A stretch of DNA of 64,000 nucleotides from Pseudoruminococcus massiliensis (GCF_900291955.1 NZ_OLMR01000003.1:1-64000), one strand, 5' to 3'; positions 17,286-26,580 are shown, counted from the first letter of the stretch. Numbers and translations: made by a program. The notes: generated by a model not told the origin, from the sequence alone.

Positions 17286-18402
17286 TCATGCTCTGCTTTC
17301 CGCATCCTCCTCCCACAGGTGGCTCAATTGCCCGCCTTCGGCAAGGCTCTGCGAAAGCTACGACGATAGGGGCAGCGATTTTGCCGCCGAGGGCACCGAT
17401 GCCCACGCACTCTGCGAGTATAAGCTGCGAAAAGCACTCGGTATGGCGGCAGCGGACCCGACCGAAAGCCTAACCTGGTACAGCACCGAAATGGAGGACT
17501 GCGCCAACGGCTATGTCGCTTTTGTAATGGAACTCGTCGCAGAAGCCAAGAAGGTCTGCACCGACCCTGTCGTGCTGATTGAGCAGCGGCTCGACTACTC
17601 CAGATATGTAAAAGAAGGCTTCGGCACCGGTGACTGCGTCATCATCTCAGACGGGACGCTACATATTGTGGATTACAAGCATGGGCGTGGAGTCTTGGTG
17701 GAAGCCGACGATAATCCGCAGATGAAGCTGTACGCTCTCGGTGCTCTGGAGCTGTTCGACTGCATCTACGACATCGACACCGTCAGTATGACCATCTATC
17801 AGCCCAGGCGCTCCAATGTCAGCACCTTTACCATTCCAAAGCAGGAGCTTTGCGAATGGGCGGACAAGGTTTTGACGCCGACCGCAGAGCTGGCCTTCCA
17901 AGGCAGCGGTGAATATCACTGCGGCGAATGGTGCCAGTTCTGCAAGGCAAAAGCGGATTGCCGCGAGAGAGCCAAAGCCAACATGGAACTTGCCCGATAT
18001 GAGTTTCGGCAGCCGCCTCTGCTCACAGATGAGGAGGTCGAAGATATCCTCGGTCAAATCGACGGGCTGACCACCTGGGCGGCCGATATCAAGGACTATG
18101 CGCTGCAGGCGGCCATCAGCGGAAAACAGTGGCCCGGCTACAAGCTGGTCGAGGGACGCTCCAACCGAAAGTACACAGACGAACACGCCGTCATCTCCGC
18201 CGTGACCGCCGCAGGGTTCGACCCTTACGAACACAAAGTTCTCGGCATTACCGCTATGACCGCGATGCTCGGAAAGAAGCAATTCAATGCTATTCTTGGC
18301 GATTTGATTACCAAGCCGCAAGGCAAACCCACGCTTGTGCCGGAAAGCGATAAAAGACCGGCAATGACAACCATTATCGATGATTTTAAGGAGGACAACT
18401 GA
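17278..18402 (+). CDS. DUF2800 family protein (Cas4/RecB-like nuclease fold)
   Basis: 374 residues from ATG 17278 (MGNHALLSASSSHRWLNCPP), the standard start of the DUF2800 phage family. An earlier in-frame start at 17251 would extend into the upstream gene. Features of a RecB/Cas4-type PD-(D/E)xK fold: EGTDAHALCEYKLRK, then GTGDCVIISDGTLHIVDYKHG with D and the K of DYKHG as candidate catalytic residues, and a cysteine cluster (CGEWCQFCKAKADCRE) that could hold an Fe-S cluster. It pairs with the DUF2815 protein next door, as in many phages, which points to phage recombination or single-strand handling. Confidence 0.88.
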   Translation: MGNHALLSASSSHRWLNCPPSARLCESYDDRGSDFAAEGTDAHALCEYKLRKALGMAAADPTESLTWYSTEMEDCANGYVAFVMELVAEAKKVCTDPVVLIEQRLDYSRYVKEGFGTGDCVIISDGTLHIVDYKHGRGVLVEADDNPQMKLYALGALELFDCIYDIDTVSMTIYQPRRSNVSTFTIPKQELCEWADKVLTPTAELAFQGSGEYHCGEWCQFCKAKADCRERAKANMELARYEFRQPPLLTDEEVEDILGQIDGLTTWAADIKDYALQAAISGKQWPGYKLVEGRSNRKYTDEHAVISAVTAAGFDPYEHKVLGITAMTAMLGKKQFNAILGDLITKPQGKPTLVPESDKRPAMTTIIDDFKEDN

Positions 18403-18403
18403 T

Positions 18404-18979
18404 ATGTCGAATTCTACCACTAAGCTCGTAAACCCCATGAAGGTCATTACCGGCAAAGATACCCGCTGGTCCTACGCCAACGTCTGGGAAGCAAAATCCA
18501 TCAACGGCGGCACGCCGAAGTTCAGCGTCAGCCTCATCATTCCGAAGTCTGACACCGTGACCGTCCAGAAGATCAAGGCAGCTATCCAGGCAGCCTATGA
18601 AGAAGGTCAGGCGAAGCTCAAGGGCAACGGTCGCTCCGTTCCGCCTTTGACTGCCATTAAAACGCCCCTCCGCGACGGGGACACCGAGCGCCCGGATGAT
18701 CCCGCTTATGCCAACAGCTATTTTATCAACGCCAACTCCGCCACCGCTCCCGGTATCGTGGACGCCGACTGCAACCCGATCTTGACCCGCTCCGAGGTTT
18801 ACTCCGGCGTGTACGGTCGTGCCAGCATCAACTTCTACTCCTTCAACAGCAATGGCAACAAGGGTGTCGCCTGCGGGCTGAACAACCTTCAGAAGATCCG
18901 TGACGGTGAGCCTCTCGGCGGCAAGTCCAGCGCAGCATCCGATTTCGCCACTGATGTGGACGAAGATTTCCTGTCTTGA
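18404..18979 (+). CDS. DUF2815 family protein, probable phage ssDNA-binding protein
   Basis: 191 residues from ATG 18404, with the ribosome site AAGGAGG just upstream. The sequence KLVNPMKVITGKDTRWSYAN, then FSVSLIIPKSDTVTVQKIKA is typical of DUF2815, which has an OB-type single-strand-binding fold in several phages. The C-terminal tail is acidic (DVDEDFLS), as in single-strand-binding proteins that recruit partners. Its coupling to DUF2800 upstream and the DNA polymerase downstream fits a replication-recombination role. Length is normal for the family. Confidence 0.85.
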   Translation: MSNSTTKLVNPMKVITGKDTRWSYANVWEAKSINGGTPKFSVSLIIPKSDTVTVQKIKAAIQAAYEEGQAKLKGNGRSVPPLTAIKTPLRDGDTERPDDPAYANSYFINANSATAPGIVDADCNPILTRSEVYSGVYGRASINFYSFNSNGNKGVACGLNNLQKIRDGEPLGGKSSAASDFATDVDEDFLS

Positions 18980-18992
18980 GGAGGTGCGCAGC

Positions 18993-19211
18993 ATGAGTAT
19001 TACCACGATTCTCTGCATTCTGCTTCTGTCCCTGTATCTGCTCCTGGCAGTGTTTTGGATCGTCAGATCCATCATAGACGCCGTCGATGACCGTAAGCGC
19101 GATAAGCACAATGCGGAATGGGAGGAAGAACGTTGGCAGCTTGAGAAGGAACACGCCCTTCGTGAGGTGAAGTATCACGAAGCTCGTATGAAAGAACTCA
19201 ACAAAGAGTAA
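18993..19211 (+). CDS. Small single-pass membrane protein
   Basis: 72 residues. One N-terminal hydrophobic segment (ITTILCILLLSLYLLLAVFW) is followed by a charged helix (DDRKRDKHNAEWEEERWQLE). The start at 18993 follows GAGGAGGTG. It resembles an anchored coiled-coil protein. No family is recognised. It lies between the single-strand-binding protein and the polymerase and could tether replication proteins to the membrane. That is inference. Confidence 0.7.
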   Translation: MSITTILCILLLSLYLLLAVFWIVRSIIDAVDDRKRDKHNAEWEEERWQLEKEHALREVKYHEARMKELNKE

Positions 19212-19278
19212 TCTCCGATCCCGTGGGCGGTGGGAATGTTCCTGCCGCCCATTCGGGCTATGGAAAGGATTCGTGTAT

Positions 19279-21261
19279 ATGAAAACACTCAGTATCGATA
19301 TTGAAACATACAGCAGCGTTGACCTTGCCAAGTGTGGCGTCTACAAATACACCGAAGCGTCGGATTTTGACATCCTTCTCTTCGGATATTCCGTTGACGG
19401 CGGTCCCGTGCAGGTGGTCGATCTTGCCTGCGGTGAGACGATCCCATCAGAGATCATCGCCGCCCTGACGGATACCTCTGTCACAAAGTGGGCATTTAAT
19501 GCGCAGTTCGAGCGGATATGCCTCTCACGCTGGCTTCGAAAAAACGGCAACTTTGATAATACCGGCTACAGCATCCCGGAGGATACCGTGGGAAATTATC
19601 TCGACCCTGCCTCCTGGAAATGCACCATGATCTGGTCTGCATATATGGGGCTTCCGCTTTCACTGGAGGGCGTCGGTGCCGTTCTGGGGCTTGGGAAGCA
19701 AAAGCTGACCGAAGGCAAAGAACTCATCAAGTATTTCTGTCAGCCCTGTGCGCCGACGAAGGCCAACGGCGGTCGGACCCGCAATCTGCCGGAAAACGCG
19801 CTGGACAAATGGTCTGCCTTCAAGCGATATAACGTCCGTGATGTTGAGGTCGAAATGTCCATCCAGGAAAAACTCGCCAAGTTCCCTGTGCCGAAAGCTG
19901 TGTGGAACCAGTATCACCTTGACCAGGAAATCAACGACAGAGGTGTTGCACTGGATATGGAGCTGGTGCATCAGGCAATTGCCATGGACACCCGTTCCCG
20001 CAAAGAGCTAACCGATGCCATGAAGAAGCTGACCGCTTTGGATAACCCCAACTCGGTACAGCAGATGAAGCAGTGGCTTTCGGATAATGGCTTGGTGGTC
20101 GCTTCACTCGGCAAGAAGGAAGTTGCGGAAATGCTCAAAACTGCACCGAAAGAGCTGCAAAAGGTTCTCCTTCTCCGGCAGCAGCTTGCGAAATCCTCCG
20201 TCCGTAAATACCAGGCGATGGAGAAAGCCGTATGCGCAGACGGCCGTGCCCGTGGAATGTTTCAGTTCTACGGAGCCAACAGGACCGGTCGCTGGGCAGG
20301 ACGCATTATTCAAATGCAAAATCTGCCGCAGAACCATCTTCCTGATCTGGCCGAGGCTCGCAGTCTTGTCCGCTCCGGCGACTTTGACGCCGTACAGCTA
20401 TTGTACGAAGATGTGCCGGATACATTGTCGCAGCTGATCCGCACCGCATTTGTGCCGAAAAGCGGCTGCAAGTTTATCGTTGCAGACTTTTCCGCCATTG
20501 AAGCCAGAGTGCTGGCATGGTTTGCGGGAGAAAACTGGCGTCAGGAGGTTTTTGAAAAAGGCGGCGACATCTACTGTGCGTCTGCGTCACAGATGTTCAA
20601 AGTTCCGGTGGAAAAGCACGGCGTAAACGGACACCTGCGGCAAAAAGGCAAAATCGCTGAACTCGCCCTTGGCTACGGCGGCTCTGTCGGCGCACTCAAA
20701 GCAATGGGTGCCCTGGAGATGGGTCTGTCCGAAGATGAACTGCAGCCGCTGGTCACTGCGTGGCGAAATTCGAACCAGAATATCGTGAAATTCTGGTGGG
20801 ACATCGACCGCGCCGCTATGAATGCCGTAAAGCAGCATCTGGATGGTGAGGTCTGTGGCATCGAGTTCGCCTATCGGAGCGGGATGCTTTTTATCACGCT
20901 TCCGTCCGGCAGGAGACTTTCCTATGTGAAGCCTAAACTCGGCACTAACCAATTCGGCGGCGAATGCATCACCTACGAGGGCATCGGCGGCACGAAGAAA
21001 TGGGAGCGGCTGGAGACCTACGGTCCGAAGCTGGTTGAAAATATCGTCCAAGCCACCTCCCGCGATATCCTCTGCTATGCCATGCAGACACTGTCCCACT
21101 GCTTAATCACCATGCACATTCACGACGAACTGGTGATAGAAGCCGCACCGGAGGTTGACCTTAACGCCGTCTGCGAACAAATGGGACGCACCCCGCCGTG
21201 GGCTGCCGGGCTGAAACTCCGCGCTGACGGATATGAAACCATGTTCTACAAAAAGGACTAA
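19279..21261 (+). CDS. Phage family A DNA polymerase
   Basis: 660 residues. The N-terminus is a 3'-5' exonuclease domain (LSIDIETYSSVDLAKCGVYK with the DxE pair). The C-terminal part is a PolA polymerase: GRARGMFQFYGANRTGRWAG, then the A motif FIVADFSAIEARVLAWFAG, the O-helix-like AELALGYGG and the C motif MHIHDELVIEA. I prefer ATG 19279; a GTG six bases upstream is in frame but very close to the ribosome site. It replicates the phage genome together with the primase-helicase downstream. No lesion is visible. Confidence 0.93.
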   Translation: MKTLSIDIETYSSVDLAKCGVYKYTEASDFDILLFGYSVDGGPVQVVDLACGETIPSEIIAALTDTSVTKWAFNAQFERICLSRWLRKNGNFDNTGYSIPEDTVGNYLDPASWKCTMIWSAYMGLPLSLEGVGAVLGLGKQKLTEGKELIKYFCQPCAPTKANGGRTRNLPENALDKWSAFKRYNVRDVEVEMSIQEKLAKFPVPKAVWNQYHLDQEINDRGVALDMELVHQAIAMDTRSRKELTDAMKKLTALDNPNSVQQMKQWLSDNGLVVASLGKKEVAEMLKTAPKELQKVLLLRQQLAKSSVRKYQAMEKAVCADGRARGMFQFYGANRTGRWAGRIIQMQNLPQNHLPDLAEARSLVRSGDFDAVQLLYEDVPDTLSQLIRTAFVPKSGCKFIVADFSAIEARVLAWFAGENWRQEVFEKGGDIYCASASQMFKVPVEKHGVNGHLRQKGKIAELALGYGGSVGALKAMGALEMGLSEDELQPLVTAWRNSNQNIVKFWWDIDRAAMNAVKQHLDGEVCGIEFAYRSGMLFITLPSGRRLSYVKPKLGTNQFGGECITYEGIGGTKKWERLETYGPKLVENIVQATSRDILCYAMQTLSHCLITMHIHDELVIEAAPEVDLNAVCEQMGRTPPWAAGLKLRADGYETMFYKKD

Positions 21262-21263
21262 AA

Positions 21264-21319
21264 CCGGACCACTGCCCACGGAACGCTCCAGTGGGTAGTG
21301 AAAACTATAGATTGGAGGA
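21264..21319 (+). promoter_or_regulatory. Repeated leader element, copy 2
   Basis: CCGGACC (21264-21270), 15 bases, then CTCCAGTGGGTAGTGA (from 21286). CACTGCCCAC (21270-21279) and GTGGGTAGTG (21291-21300) can form a 10-bp stem with one wobble. CTCCA can also pair with TGGAG of the ribosome site at 21313-21317. It starts just after the polymerase stop codon. Confidence 0.6.
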
Positions 21320-21326
21320 GCCTGTC

Positions 21327-21749
21327 ATGGCTGATTTTAGAAACGCAGAAGGCTATGCCGACCCTACGGCTTACGGTGCTTTCTGTGCCATTGAAAAAGA
21401 AGAAAAGGCACTCCGTGCATTCAGACCCATCGTGTATATCTGCAGTCCGTATGTCGGAGATGTCGAAAACAACACCGCCGCCGCAAGACGCTACAGCCGC
21501 TTTGCGGTGGAAGCCGGATACATTCCCATTGCACCGCATCTGCTCTTTCCGCAGTTCCTTGACGACAACAAGACAAAGGAACGTGAGCTTGGGCTGTTCT
21601 TCGGCAACGCAATTCTCAGTAAATGTGCGGAAATGTGGGTTTTCGGTGAACACATCTCCGAAGGTATGGAGGCAGAAATCAAAAGAGCCACATGGAAGGG
21701 CTATCGGATTCGATATTTCAGCGAGACCTGCAAGGAGGTATCACGATGA
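21327..21749 (+). CDS. DUF4406 / nucleoside deoxyribosyltransferase-like protein
   Basis: 140 residues from ATG 21327 behind TTGGAGGAG. RPIVYICSPYVGDVENNTAA, then RRYSRFAVEAGYIPIAPHLL and CAEMWVFGEHISEGMEAEIK match the DUF4406 family, which has the fold of nucleoside 2-deoxyribosyltransferases: a substrate loop near SPY, and an SxGM-type motif near the end. In phages it may act on modified nucleotides. The active-site glutamate is probably the one in EGMEAEI. It overlaps the primase start in an ATGA arrangement. Confidence 0.85.
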   Translation: MADFRNAEGYADPTAYGAFCAIEKEEKALRAFRPIVYICSPYVGDVENNTAAARRYSRFAVEAGYIPIAPHLLFPQFLDDNKTKERELGLFFGNAILSKCAEMWVFGEHISEGMEAEIKRATWKGYRIRYFSETCKEVSR

Positions 21750-24004
21750 AATTTACACTGTACCGCGCCGACCGCTTGGGAATGCCGGAGAATTGCATCT
21801 ACCCGCATAAGGTCGAGGTGTCCGATAAAAACACGCTGCTGCAGGCTGTGTCTTATGACTATGTCTGTGCCGAATACAGAGGCAACTACCGCAACAACGA
21901 CAATTTCCTCGGAGTGGATTGTCTCCCGGTCGACTGCGACAACGACCACAGCGACGATCCGGAGGACTGGGTCTATCCCTCCGATGTTGCCGCCGCATTT
22001 CCCGGTGTGGCCTTTGCGGTTCACTACAGCCGCAACCATATGAAGGTGAAAAACGGCAAGGAAGCGCGACCTAAATTCCATGTGCTGTTTCCCATTGGCC
22101 GACTGACGGATGCGGCGCAGTACAGCGATTTGAAAAAGCTGGTCAACACCCTCTTTCCGTATTTTGACACCAAAGCACTTGATGCCGCCAGATTCTTCTT
22201 CGGCACGAAAGCTCCGCAGGTCGACATCTTTGACGGACCGATGACGCTGACGACATTTCTGGCCGATGATGATTTCGACGCAAATATGGACTCCGGCAGC
22301 TACGGCAGCATCATTATTCCCGAAGGAAGCCGTAACGCCACCATGTCGCACTATGCTGGGCGCATTCTGAAACGCTTCGGAAATACCGAGGAAGCGCACA
22401 ATCATTTCACGGAGGTCGCCGCCTGCTGTCAGCCGCCCTTGGAGCAGGCGGAACTGGACAGCATCTGGCGCAGCGCACAACGATTTTACGGAAAGATTTC
22501 CGCGCAGGACAGCTACATTCCGCCGGAGCAGTACAACCAGGAGCTTAAGTTGAAGCCGACCGACTATTCCGATGTGGGACAGGCCACCGTGCTTTCCAGG
22601 GAATACGAGGCAAAGCTCCGCTATACGCCATCTACCGATTTTCTCGTGTACAACGGCGGCTTCTGGGAAGAGTCAAAGCCCAAGGCACAGGCCGTAGCGC
22701 AGGAGCTGACGACCCGCCAGCTTGAGGAGGCAGAGACCGAAATCAGAAAAACCACCGCTGAGATGATGAAAAACGGTGCTTGGGAACTGCTGGCATCGAT
22801 GGGTCCCAAGAAAGCAACCGCGGCTTTTAATTCGGAACAGGCGCGGTCTTTTCAGAAATACGAGAATGCCACGACCTACCGCAACTACGCCATCAAGCGC
22901 CGTGACTCCAAATACATCTCCGCTGCATTAAAAGAGTCGCACCCCATGCTGGAGATCGACCAGCGGCAGTTGGATTCGGATGAGTTTCTGCTGAATACCC
23001 CGACCTCTACTTATGACCTCCGTCTGGGGCTTGTATCCGCACGGGAACATACAGCGACGGATTTCATCACCAAGCAAACCACCGTTGACCCGGCCGATGA
23101 AGGCATGGATATCTGGCAGGACGCCTTGGAAACACTCTTCTGCGGCGATGCGGATCTGATTCGCTATGTGCAGGAGATTGCAGGCTTGTCCGCCATCGGA
23201 AAAGTGTGTGTCGAAGCCTTGATTATTGCTTACGGCGAAGGTCGAAACGGTAAATCCACCTTCTGGAACACACTCTCCCGTGTGCTTGGCTCCTACAGCG
23301 GAAATATGTCCGCTGATACGCTGACCGTGGGTTGCAAGCGAAATGTGAAGCCGGAACTGGCTGAAGCCAAGGGCAAGCGGCTGATTATCGCAGCAGAACT
23401 GGAGGAAGGTATGCGGCTGAGCACTTCCAACGTGAAGCAGCTGTGCTCTACGGACGAAATCTACGCCGAAAAGAAGTACAAAGACCCCTTCAGCTACGTG
23501 CCAAGCCACACGCTGGTGCTCTATACCAACCATCTGCCGAAGGTCGGCGCAATCGACGCCGGTACCTGGCGGCGGCTGATCGTGATCCCTTTCAATGCCA
23601 GGATTGAAGGGAAATCTGACGTCAAGAATTATGCCGATTTCCTGTTCGATAAGGCCGGCGGCGCAATCCTGAAATGGATCATGGTCGGTGCAAAGCGTGT
23701 GATCGACAACGACTATCATATCGTCAAGCCTGCCGTGGTGGAGGAAGCCATCAAAAAATACAAGGACAACAACGACTGGCTCTCGCAGTTTCTGGACGAA
23801 TGCTGCGAGGTTGGCGACGCTTTCTCCGCGAAATCCGGCGATGTCTACAACGCATACCGCAGTTATTGTGCGCAGGTGGGTGACTATGTTCGCAGTACGA
23901 CAGATTTCTACACTGCGCTGGAATGCGCCGGTTTTGAAAGGAAACGAAGCAAATCCGCACGGATGCTTTTCGGCCTGCAGCTTAAGTCGGATTTCCTGAA
24001 TTGA
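21746..24004 (+). CDS. Phage/plasmid primase-helicase of the P4/D5 family
   Basis: 752 residues from ATG 21746, which overlaps the previous stop. The N-terminal half is a primase-polymerase domain (FLGVDCLPVDCDNDHSDDPE with the acidic cluster, then FAVHYSRNHMKVKNGKEARP). The middle is a primase C-terminal segment. The C-terminal half is a superfamily 3 helicase: Walker A AYGEGRNGKSTFWNTLSRVL, KRLIIAAELEEG, and VLYTNHLPKVGAIDAGTWRR. It unwinds and primes phage DNA. It is followed by a long inverted repeat (24011-24108) that could be the replication origin or an attenuator. Confidence 0.92.
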   Translation: MKFTLYRADRLGMPENCIYPHKVEVSDKNTLLQAVSYDYVCAEYRGNYRNNDNFLGVDCLPVDCDNDHSDDPEDWVYPSDVAAAFPGVAFAVHYSRNHMKVKNGKEARPKFHVLFPIGRLTDAAQYSDLKKLVNTLFPYFDTKALDAARFFFGTKAPQVDIFDGPMTLTTFLADDDFDANMDSGSYGSIIIPEGSRNATMSHYAGRILKRFGNTEEAHNHFTEVAACCQPPLEQAELDSIWRSAQRFYGKISAQDSYIPPEQYNQELKLKPTDYSDVGQATVLSREYEAKLRYTPSTDFLVYNGGFWEESKPKAQAVAQELTTRQLEEAETEIRKTTAEMMKNGAWELLASMGPKKATAAFNSEQARSFQKYENATTYRNYAIKRRDSKYISAALKESHPMLEIDQRQLDSDEFLLNTPTSTYDLRLGLVSAREHTATDFITKQTTVDPADEGMDIWQDALETLFCGDADLIRYVQEIAGLSAIGKVCVEALIIAYGEGRNGKSTFWNTLSRVLGSYSGNMSADTLTVGCKRNVKPELAEAKGKRLIIAAELEEGMRLSTSNVKQLCSTDEIYAEKKYKDPFSYVPSHTLVLYTNHLPKVGAIDAGTWRRLIVIPFNARIEGKSDVKNYADFLFDKAGGAILKWIMVGAKRVIDNDYHIVKPAVVEEAIKKYKDNNDWLSQFLDECCEVGDAFSAKSGDVYNAYRSYCAQVGDYVRSTTDFYTALECAGFERKRSKSARMLFGLQLKSDFLN

Positions 24005-24010
24005 GCATAG

Positions 24011-24108
24011 GGTGACGGTCGATGACACTCTCTACAGGAACTTCTCCTATAGCCTTAAAAAACAAGTCCTAAGAGAAGTTACTGAAATAACTGTCATCGA
24101 CTGTCACC
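24011..24108. repeat. Nested inverted repeat after the primase gene
   Basis: GGTGACGGTCGATGACA (24011-24027) and TGTCATCGACTGTCACC (24092-24108) are inverted with one mismatch in 17. Inside, AACTTCTC (24039-24046) and GAGAAGTT (24073-24080) are a perfect 8-bp pair. The 134-bp gap holds no gene. No T tract follows the outer stem, so a simple terminator is unlikely. Confidence 0.85.
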
Positions 24109-24138
24109 ACCCACCTAATTCCTGATGGAGGATCACTT

Positions 24139-24420
24139 ATGAGAGAGAAAACGATAGAACAGAAATTGATAAAAGCCGTAAAAAACGCTGGCGGCATCGC
24201 ACCGAAACTGGTCAGCCCCGGCTTTGACGGAATGCCAGACCGTATGGTGCTGATGCCGGAAGGCAAATTCGGCTTTGTGGAGGTCAAGGCGCCGGGAAAG
24301 AAACCGCGACCGCTGCAGGCTGCCAGACACGGACTGCTGCGGCGGCTGGGCTTCAAGGTGTATGTCCTTGATGACCCGGAGCAGATTGGAGGGATAGTGG
24401 ATGAAATACGAACCGCATGA
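24139..24420 (+). CDS. VRR-NUC domain nuclease
   Basis: 93 residues, the whole protein being a VRR-NUC fold of the PD-(D/E)xK class: EQKLIKAVKNAGGIAPKLVS, GFDGMPDRMVLMPEGKFGFV, EVKAPGKKPRPLQAARHGLL. The catalytic set is D in PDRMV and E-x-K in FVEVKAPG. Stand-alone VRR-NUC proteins are common phage nucleases acting on branched DNA. It overlaps the SNF2 helicase gene by 20 bp and the two are usually neighbours, suggesting a helicase-nuclease pair. Confidence 0.92.
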   Translation: MREKTIEQKLIKAVKNAGGIAPKLVSPGFDGMPDRMVLMPEGKFGFVEVKAPGKKPRPLQAARHGLLRRLGFKVYVLDDPEQIGGIVDEIRTA

Positions 24421-25765
24421 ATACCAGAAATATGCCATCAACTACATCAAGACGCATCCCTTCGCCGCAGTGCTGCTTGATATGGGTCTTGGCAAAACAA
24501 GCATCACCCTCACTGCCATAGGCGACCTGCTGTTCGACAGCTTTGAGGTACACCGGGTGCTGGTGATTGCGCCGCTGCGAGTGGCTCGTGATACCTGGAG
24601 TGCGGAGCTGCAAAAGTGGGATCATCTCCACAGCCTTAATTATTCGGTGGTGGTCGGCAGTGAAGCAGAACGCAAAGCGGCGCTCCTGCGCAAGGCCGAT
24701 ATCTACATCATCAATCGGGAGAATGTACAGTGGCTCATAGAAAAGAGCGGGATGCCCTTTCACTTCGATATGGTGGTCATTGATGAGCTTTCTTCCTTTA
24801 AAAATCACCAGTCCAAGCGGTTCAAGGCTCTGATGCAGATGCGACCCAAAATCAAGCGAGTTATCGGACTGACCGGCACTCCCGTTTCCAACGGCCTAAT
24901 GGATTTGTGGGCGGAGTTCAAGATTATCGATCTCGGTAAACGCCTCGGCAGATTCATCACGCATTACAGGCAGGAATATTTCGTGCCGGACGCCATGAAC
25001 GGTCAGATCGTTTACAGCTATCGCCCCAAGCCGGGAGCGGAGCAGGAAATATACCGCAAAATATCGGACATCACGATTTCCATGAAATCAACCGACCACT
25101 TGACAATGCCGAAGCTGATCTCCAGCGAATACCGGGTGTATCTAAGTCAGGACGAGTGGGATGCCTATGAGGAAATGAAAAAGCAGTTCATACTGGGCCT
25201 GCCCGACGGAGAGATCAGTGCCGCAAACGCCGCTGCGCTTTCCGGCAAGCTGTCCCAGATGGCGAACGGCGCAATTTATGACAATGCCGGAAATACAGTC
25301 CTTATCCATGACCGCAAGCTGGATGCACTGGAGGACATCATCGAAGCTGCCAACGGCAAACCTCTTCTGGTGGCGTACTGGTTCAAGCATGATTTGGAGC
25401 GGATTATGAAGCGGCTTCATGAGCGGCACATTCCGTTTTCCCGCCTTGATACTTCCGACAGCATCCGAAGGTGGAACAACGGCGAGATCCCCGTGGCGCT
25501 TATCCACCCCGCCTCTGCCGGACATGGGCTGAATCTCCAAAGCGGCGGCAGCACCATCGTCTGGTTCGGGCTGACATGGAGTTTGGAACTGTATCAGCAG
25601 ACAATAGCCCGTCTGTGGCGGCAAGGTCAGACCTCCAAAACCGTGGTGGTGCAGCACATTGTAGCGGATGACACCATTGATGAGCAGATTCTGTGTGCGC
25701 TGAAAGCCAAAGATAAAACACAGTCGGCCTTGATAGCTGCAGTCAAGGCAAATCTGAGAATCTGA
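24401..25765 (+). CDS. SNF2-family DEAD/DEAH-box helicase
   Basis: 454 residues. Motif I is LLDMGLGKTSITLTAIG, motif II VVIDELSSFKNHQSKR, motif III GLTGTPVSNGLMDLW. The second lobe has HGLNLQSGGSTIVWFGLTWS and motif VI QTIARLWRQGQ. It is a double-strand DNA translocase. In phages it is often located beside a VRR-NUC nuclease, as here, and is probably a replication-recombination factor. The start ATG overlaps the nuclease gene. No lesion is visible. Confidence 0.93.
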   Translation: MKYEPHEYQKYAINYIKTHPFAAVLLDMGLGKTSITLTAIGDLLFDSFEVHRVLVIAPLRVARDTWSAELQKWDHLHSLNYSVVVGSEAERKAALLRKADIYIINRENVQWLIEKSGMPFHFDMVVIDELSSFKNHQSKRFKALMQMRPKIKRVIGLTGTPVSNGLMDLWAEFKIIDLGKRLGRFITHYRQEYFVPDAMNGQIVYSYRPKPGAEQEIYRKISDITISMKSTDHLTMPKLISSEYRVYLSQDEWDAYEEMKKQFILGLPDGEISAANAAALSGKLSQMANGAIYDNAGNTVLIHDRKLDALEDIIEAANGKPLLVAYWFKHDLERIMKRLHERHIPFSRLDTSDSIRRWNNGEIPVALIHPASAGHGLNLQSGGSTIVWFGLTWSLELYQQTIARLWRQGQTSKTVVVQHIVADDTIDEQILCALKAKDKTQSALIAAVKANLRI

Positions 25766-25833
25766 GACAACAGTTCGACAAATAACGACAATCCGTGCCA
25801 ATCCGAGGATCTTAAAACATCGGAGGTACGAAT

Positions 25834-26064
25834 ATGAACCCCTATCAGGCATTAGCCAACGCCATTGTAGAACTGGCCGTAAAAGACTACAAAAAAGCAC
25901 TCAAGCAGCATTACCGCTTCCCGGATAACGAGGATTTCGCAGCCGAGGTGAATGCATTGGAGCGTTTCTTCCGTTCCGGCTGGTATGGAACGCTTACCGA
26001 CCTGGACGGAGAATATCTTATGACGGGTGTTCGCCGTATGGTGCATAAGGAGGTAGCGGCATGA
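25834..26064 (+). CDS. Small conserved phage protein, unknown
   Basis: 76 residues (NPYQALANAIVELAVKDYKK ... EVNALERFFRSGWYGTLTDL ... GEYLMTGVRRMVHKE). This is a short helical protein found next to DUF1492 genes in many Firmicute phages. No activity is known to me. It is preceded by CGGAGG and overlaps the next gene by 4 bp, so the two are translationally coupled. Confidence 0.8.
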   Translation: MNPYQALANAIVELAVKDYKKALKQHYRFPDNEDFAAEVNALERFFRSGWYGTLTDLDGEYLMTGVRRMVHKEVAA

Positions 26065-26510
26065 CAGCAAAAGAGTATCTCTCGCAGGCGCACCACCTTG
26101 ACCAGCGCATTGACGCAAAAATCGCCCAGGTCGCATCACTGAATGAACTTGCCACCAAATGCACCGCCACGCTGACAGGTATGCCGAGAAATCCTAACCA
26201 CGGAGGCTCCACAATGGCAGATGCCGTATGCAAGATCATTGACCTGCAGGAAGAAATCAACAGGGACATCGACCGGCTCGTGGATCTGAAGCGTGAGATT
26301 GTAGAGGTTATAAAGTCTGTAGACAATACCGAATATCAGATTCTTTTGGAGAAGCGATATCTGTGTTTCCACACCTGGGAGCAGATTGCTGTGGATATGC
26401 ACTACAGCGGGAAATGGATACAGAAACTGCACGACCGCGCCTTGGATGTGGTGGCCGATATTCTGAAAGCAAAAAGTGTACACGATAGTTCCGTAGAGTT
26501 CCCGCCCTAA
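26061..26510 (+). CDS. DUF1492 / ArpU-like late transcription regulator
   Basis: 149 residues. It has an N-terminal coiled coil (YLSQAHHLDQRIDAKIAQVA) and a C-terminal sigma-region-4-like helix-turn-helix (EYQILLEKRYLCFHTWEQIA, VDMHYSGKWIQKLHDRALDV). The family includes ArpU-type activators that turn on phage late genes. It is the last gene before the packaging genes, with a TATAAT box just beyond it. That position suits a late activator. It should be read together with the sigma-like factor at 16,185. Confidence 0.85.
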   Translation: MTAKEYLSQAHHLDQRIDAKIAQVASLNELATKCTATLTGMPRNPNHGGSTMADAVCKIIDLQEEINRDIDRLVDLKREIVEVIKSVDNTEYQILLEKRYLCFHTWEQIAVDMHYSGKWIQKLHDRALDVVADILKAKSVHDSSVEFPP

Positions 26511-26522
26511 ATGTAGTATCAT

Positions 26523-26528
26523 TATAAT
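26523..26528 (+). promoter_or_regulatory. Candidate late promoter -10 box
   Basis: TATAAT lies 13 bases after the regulator stop codon, in GTATCATTATAATAG. No good -35 occurs 16-18 bp upstream. This is expected for an activator-dependent late promoter. A weak call. Confidence 0.35.
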
Positions 26529-26549
26529 AGCGAAAAAGAATCAAGGACA

Positions 26550-26580
26550 GCCTCATGGGAGCAATCCCGTGGGGCTTTTC
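26550..26580 (+). terminator. Hairpin upstream of the HNH gene
   Basis: GCCTCATGGGA, GCAA, TCCCGTGGGGC then TTTTC: an 11-bp stem with two wobble pairs and a tetraloop. It lies in the leader of the packaging operon and resembles an attenuator or antitermination site. Confidence 0.6.
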
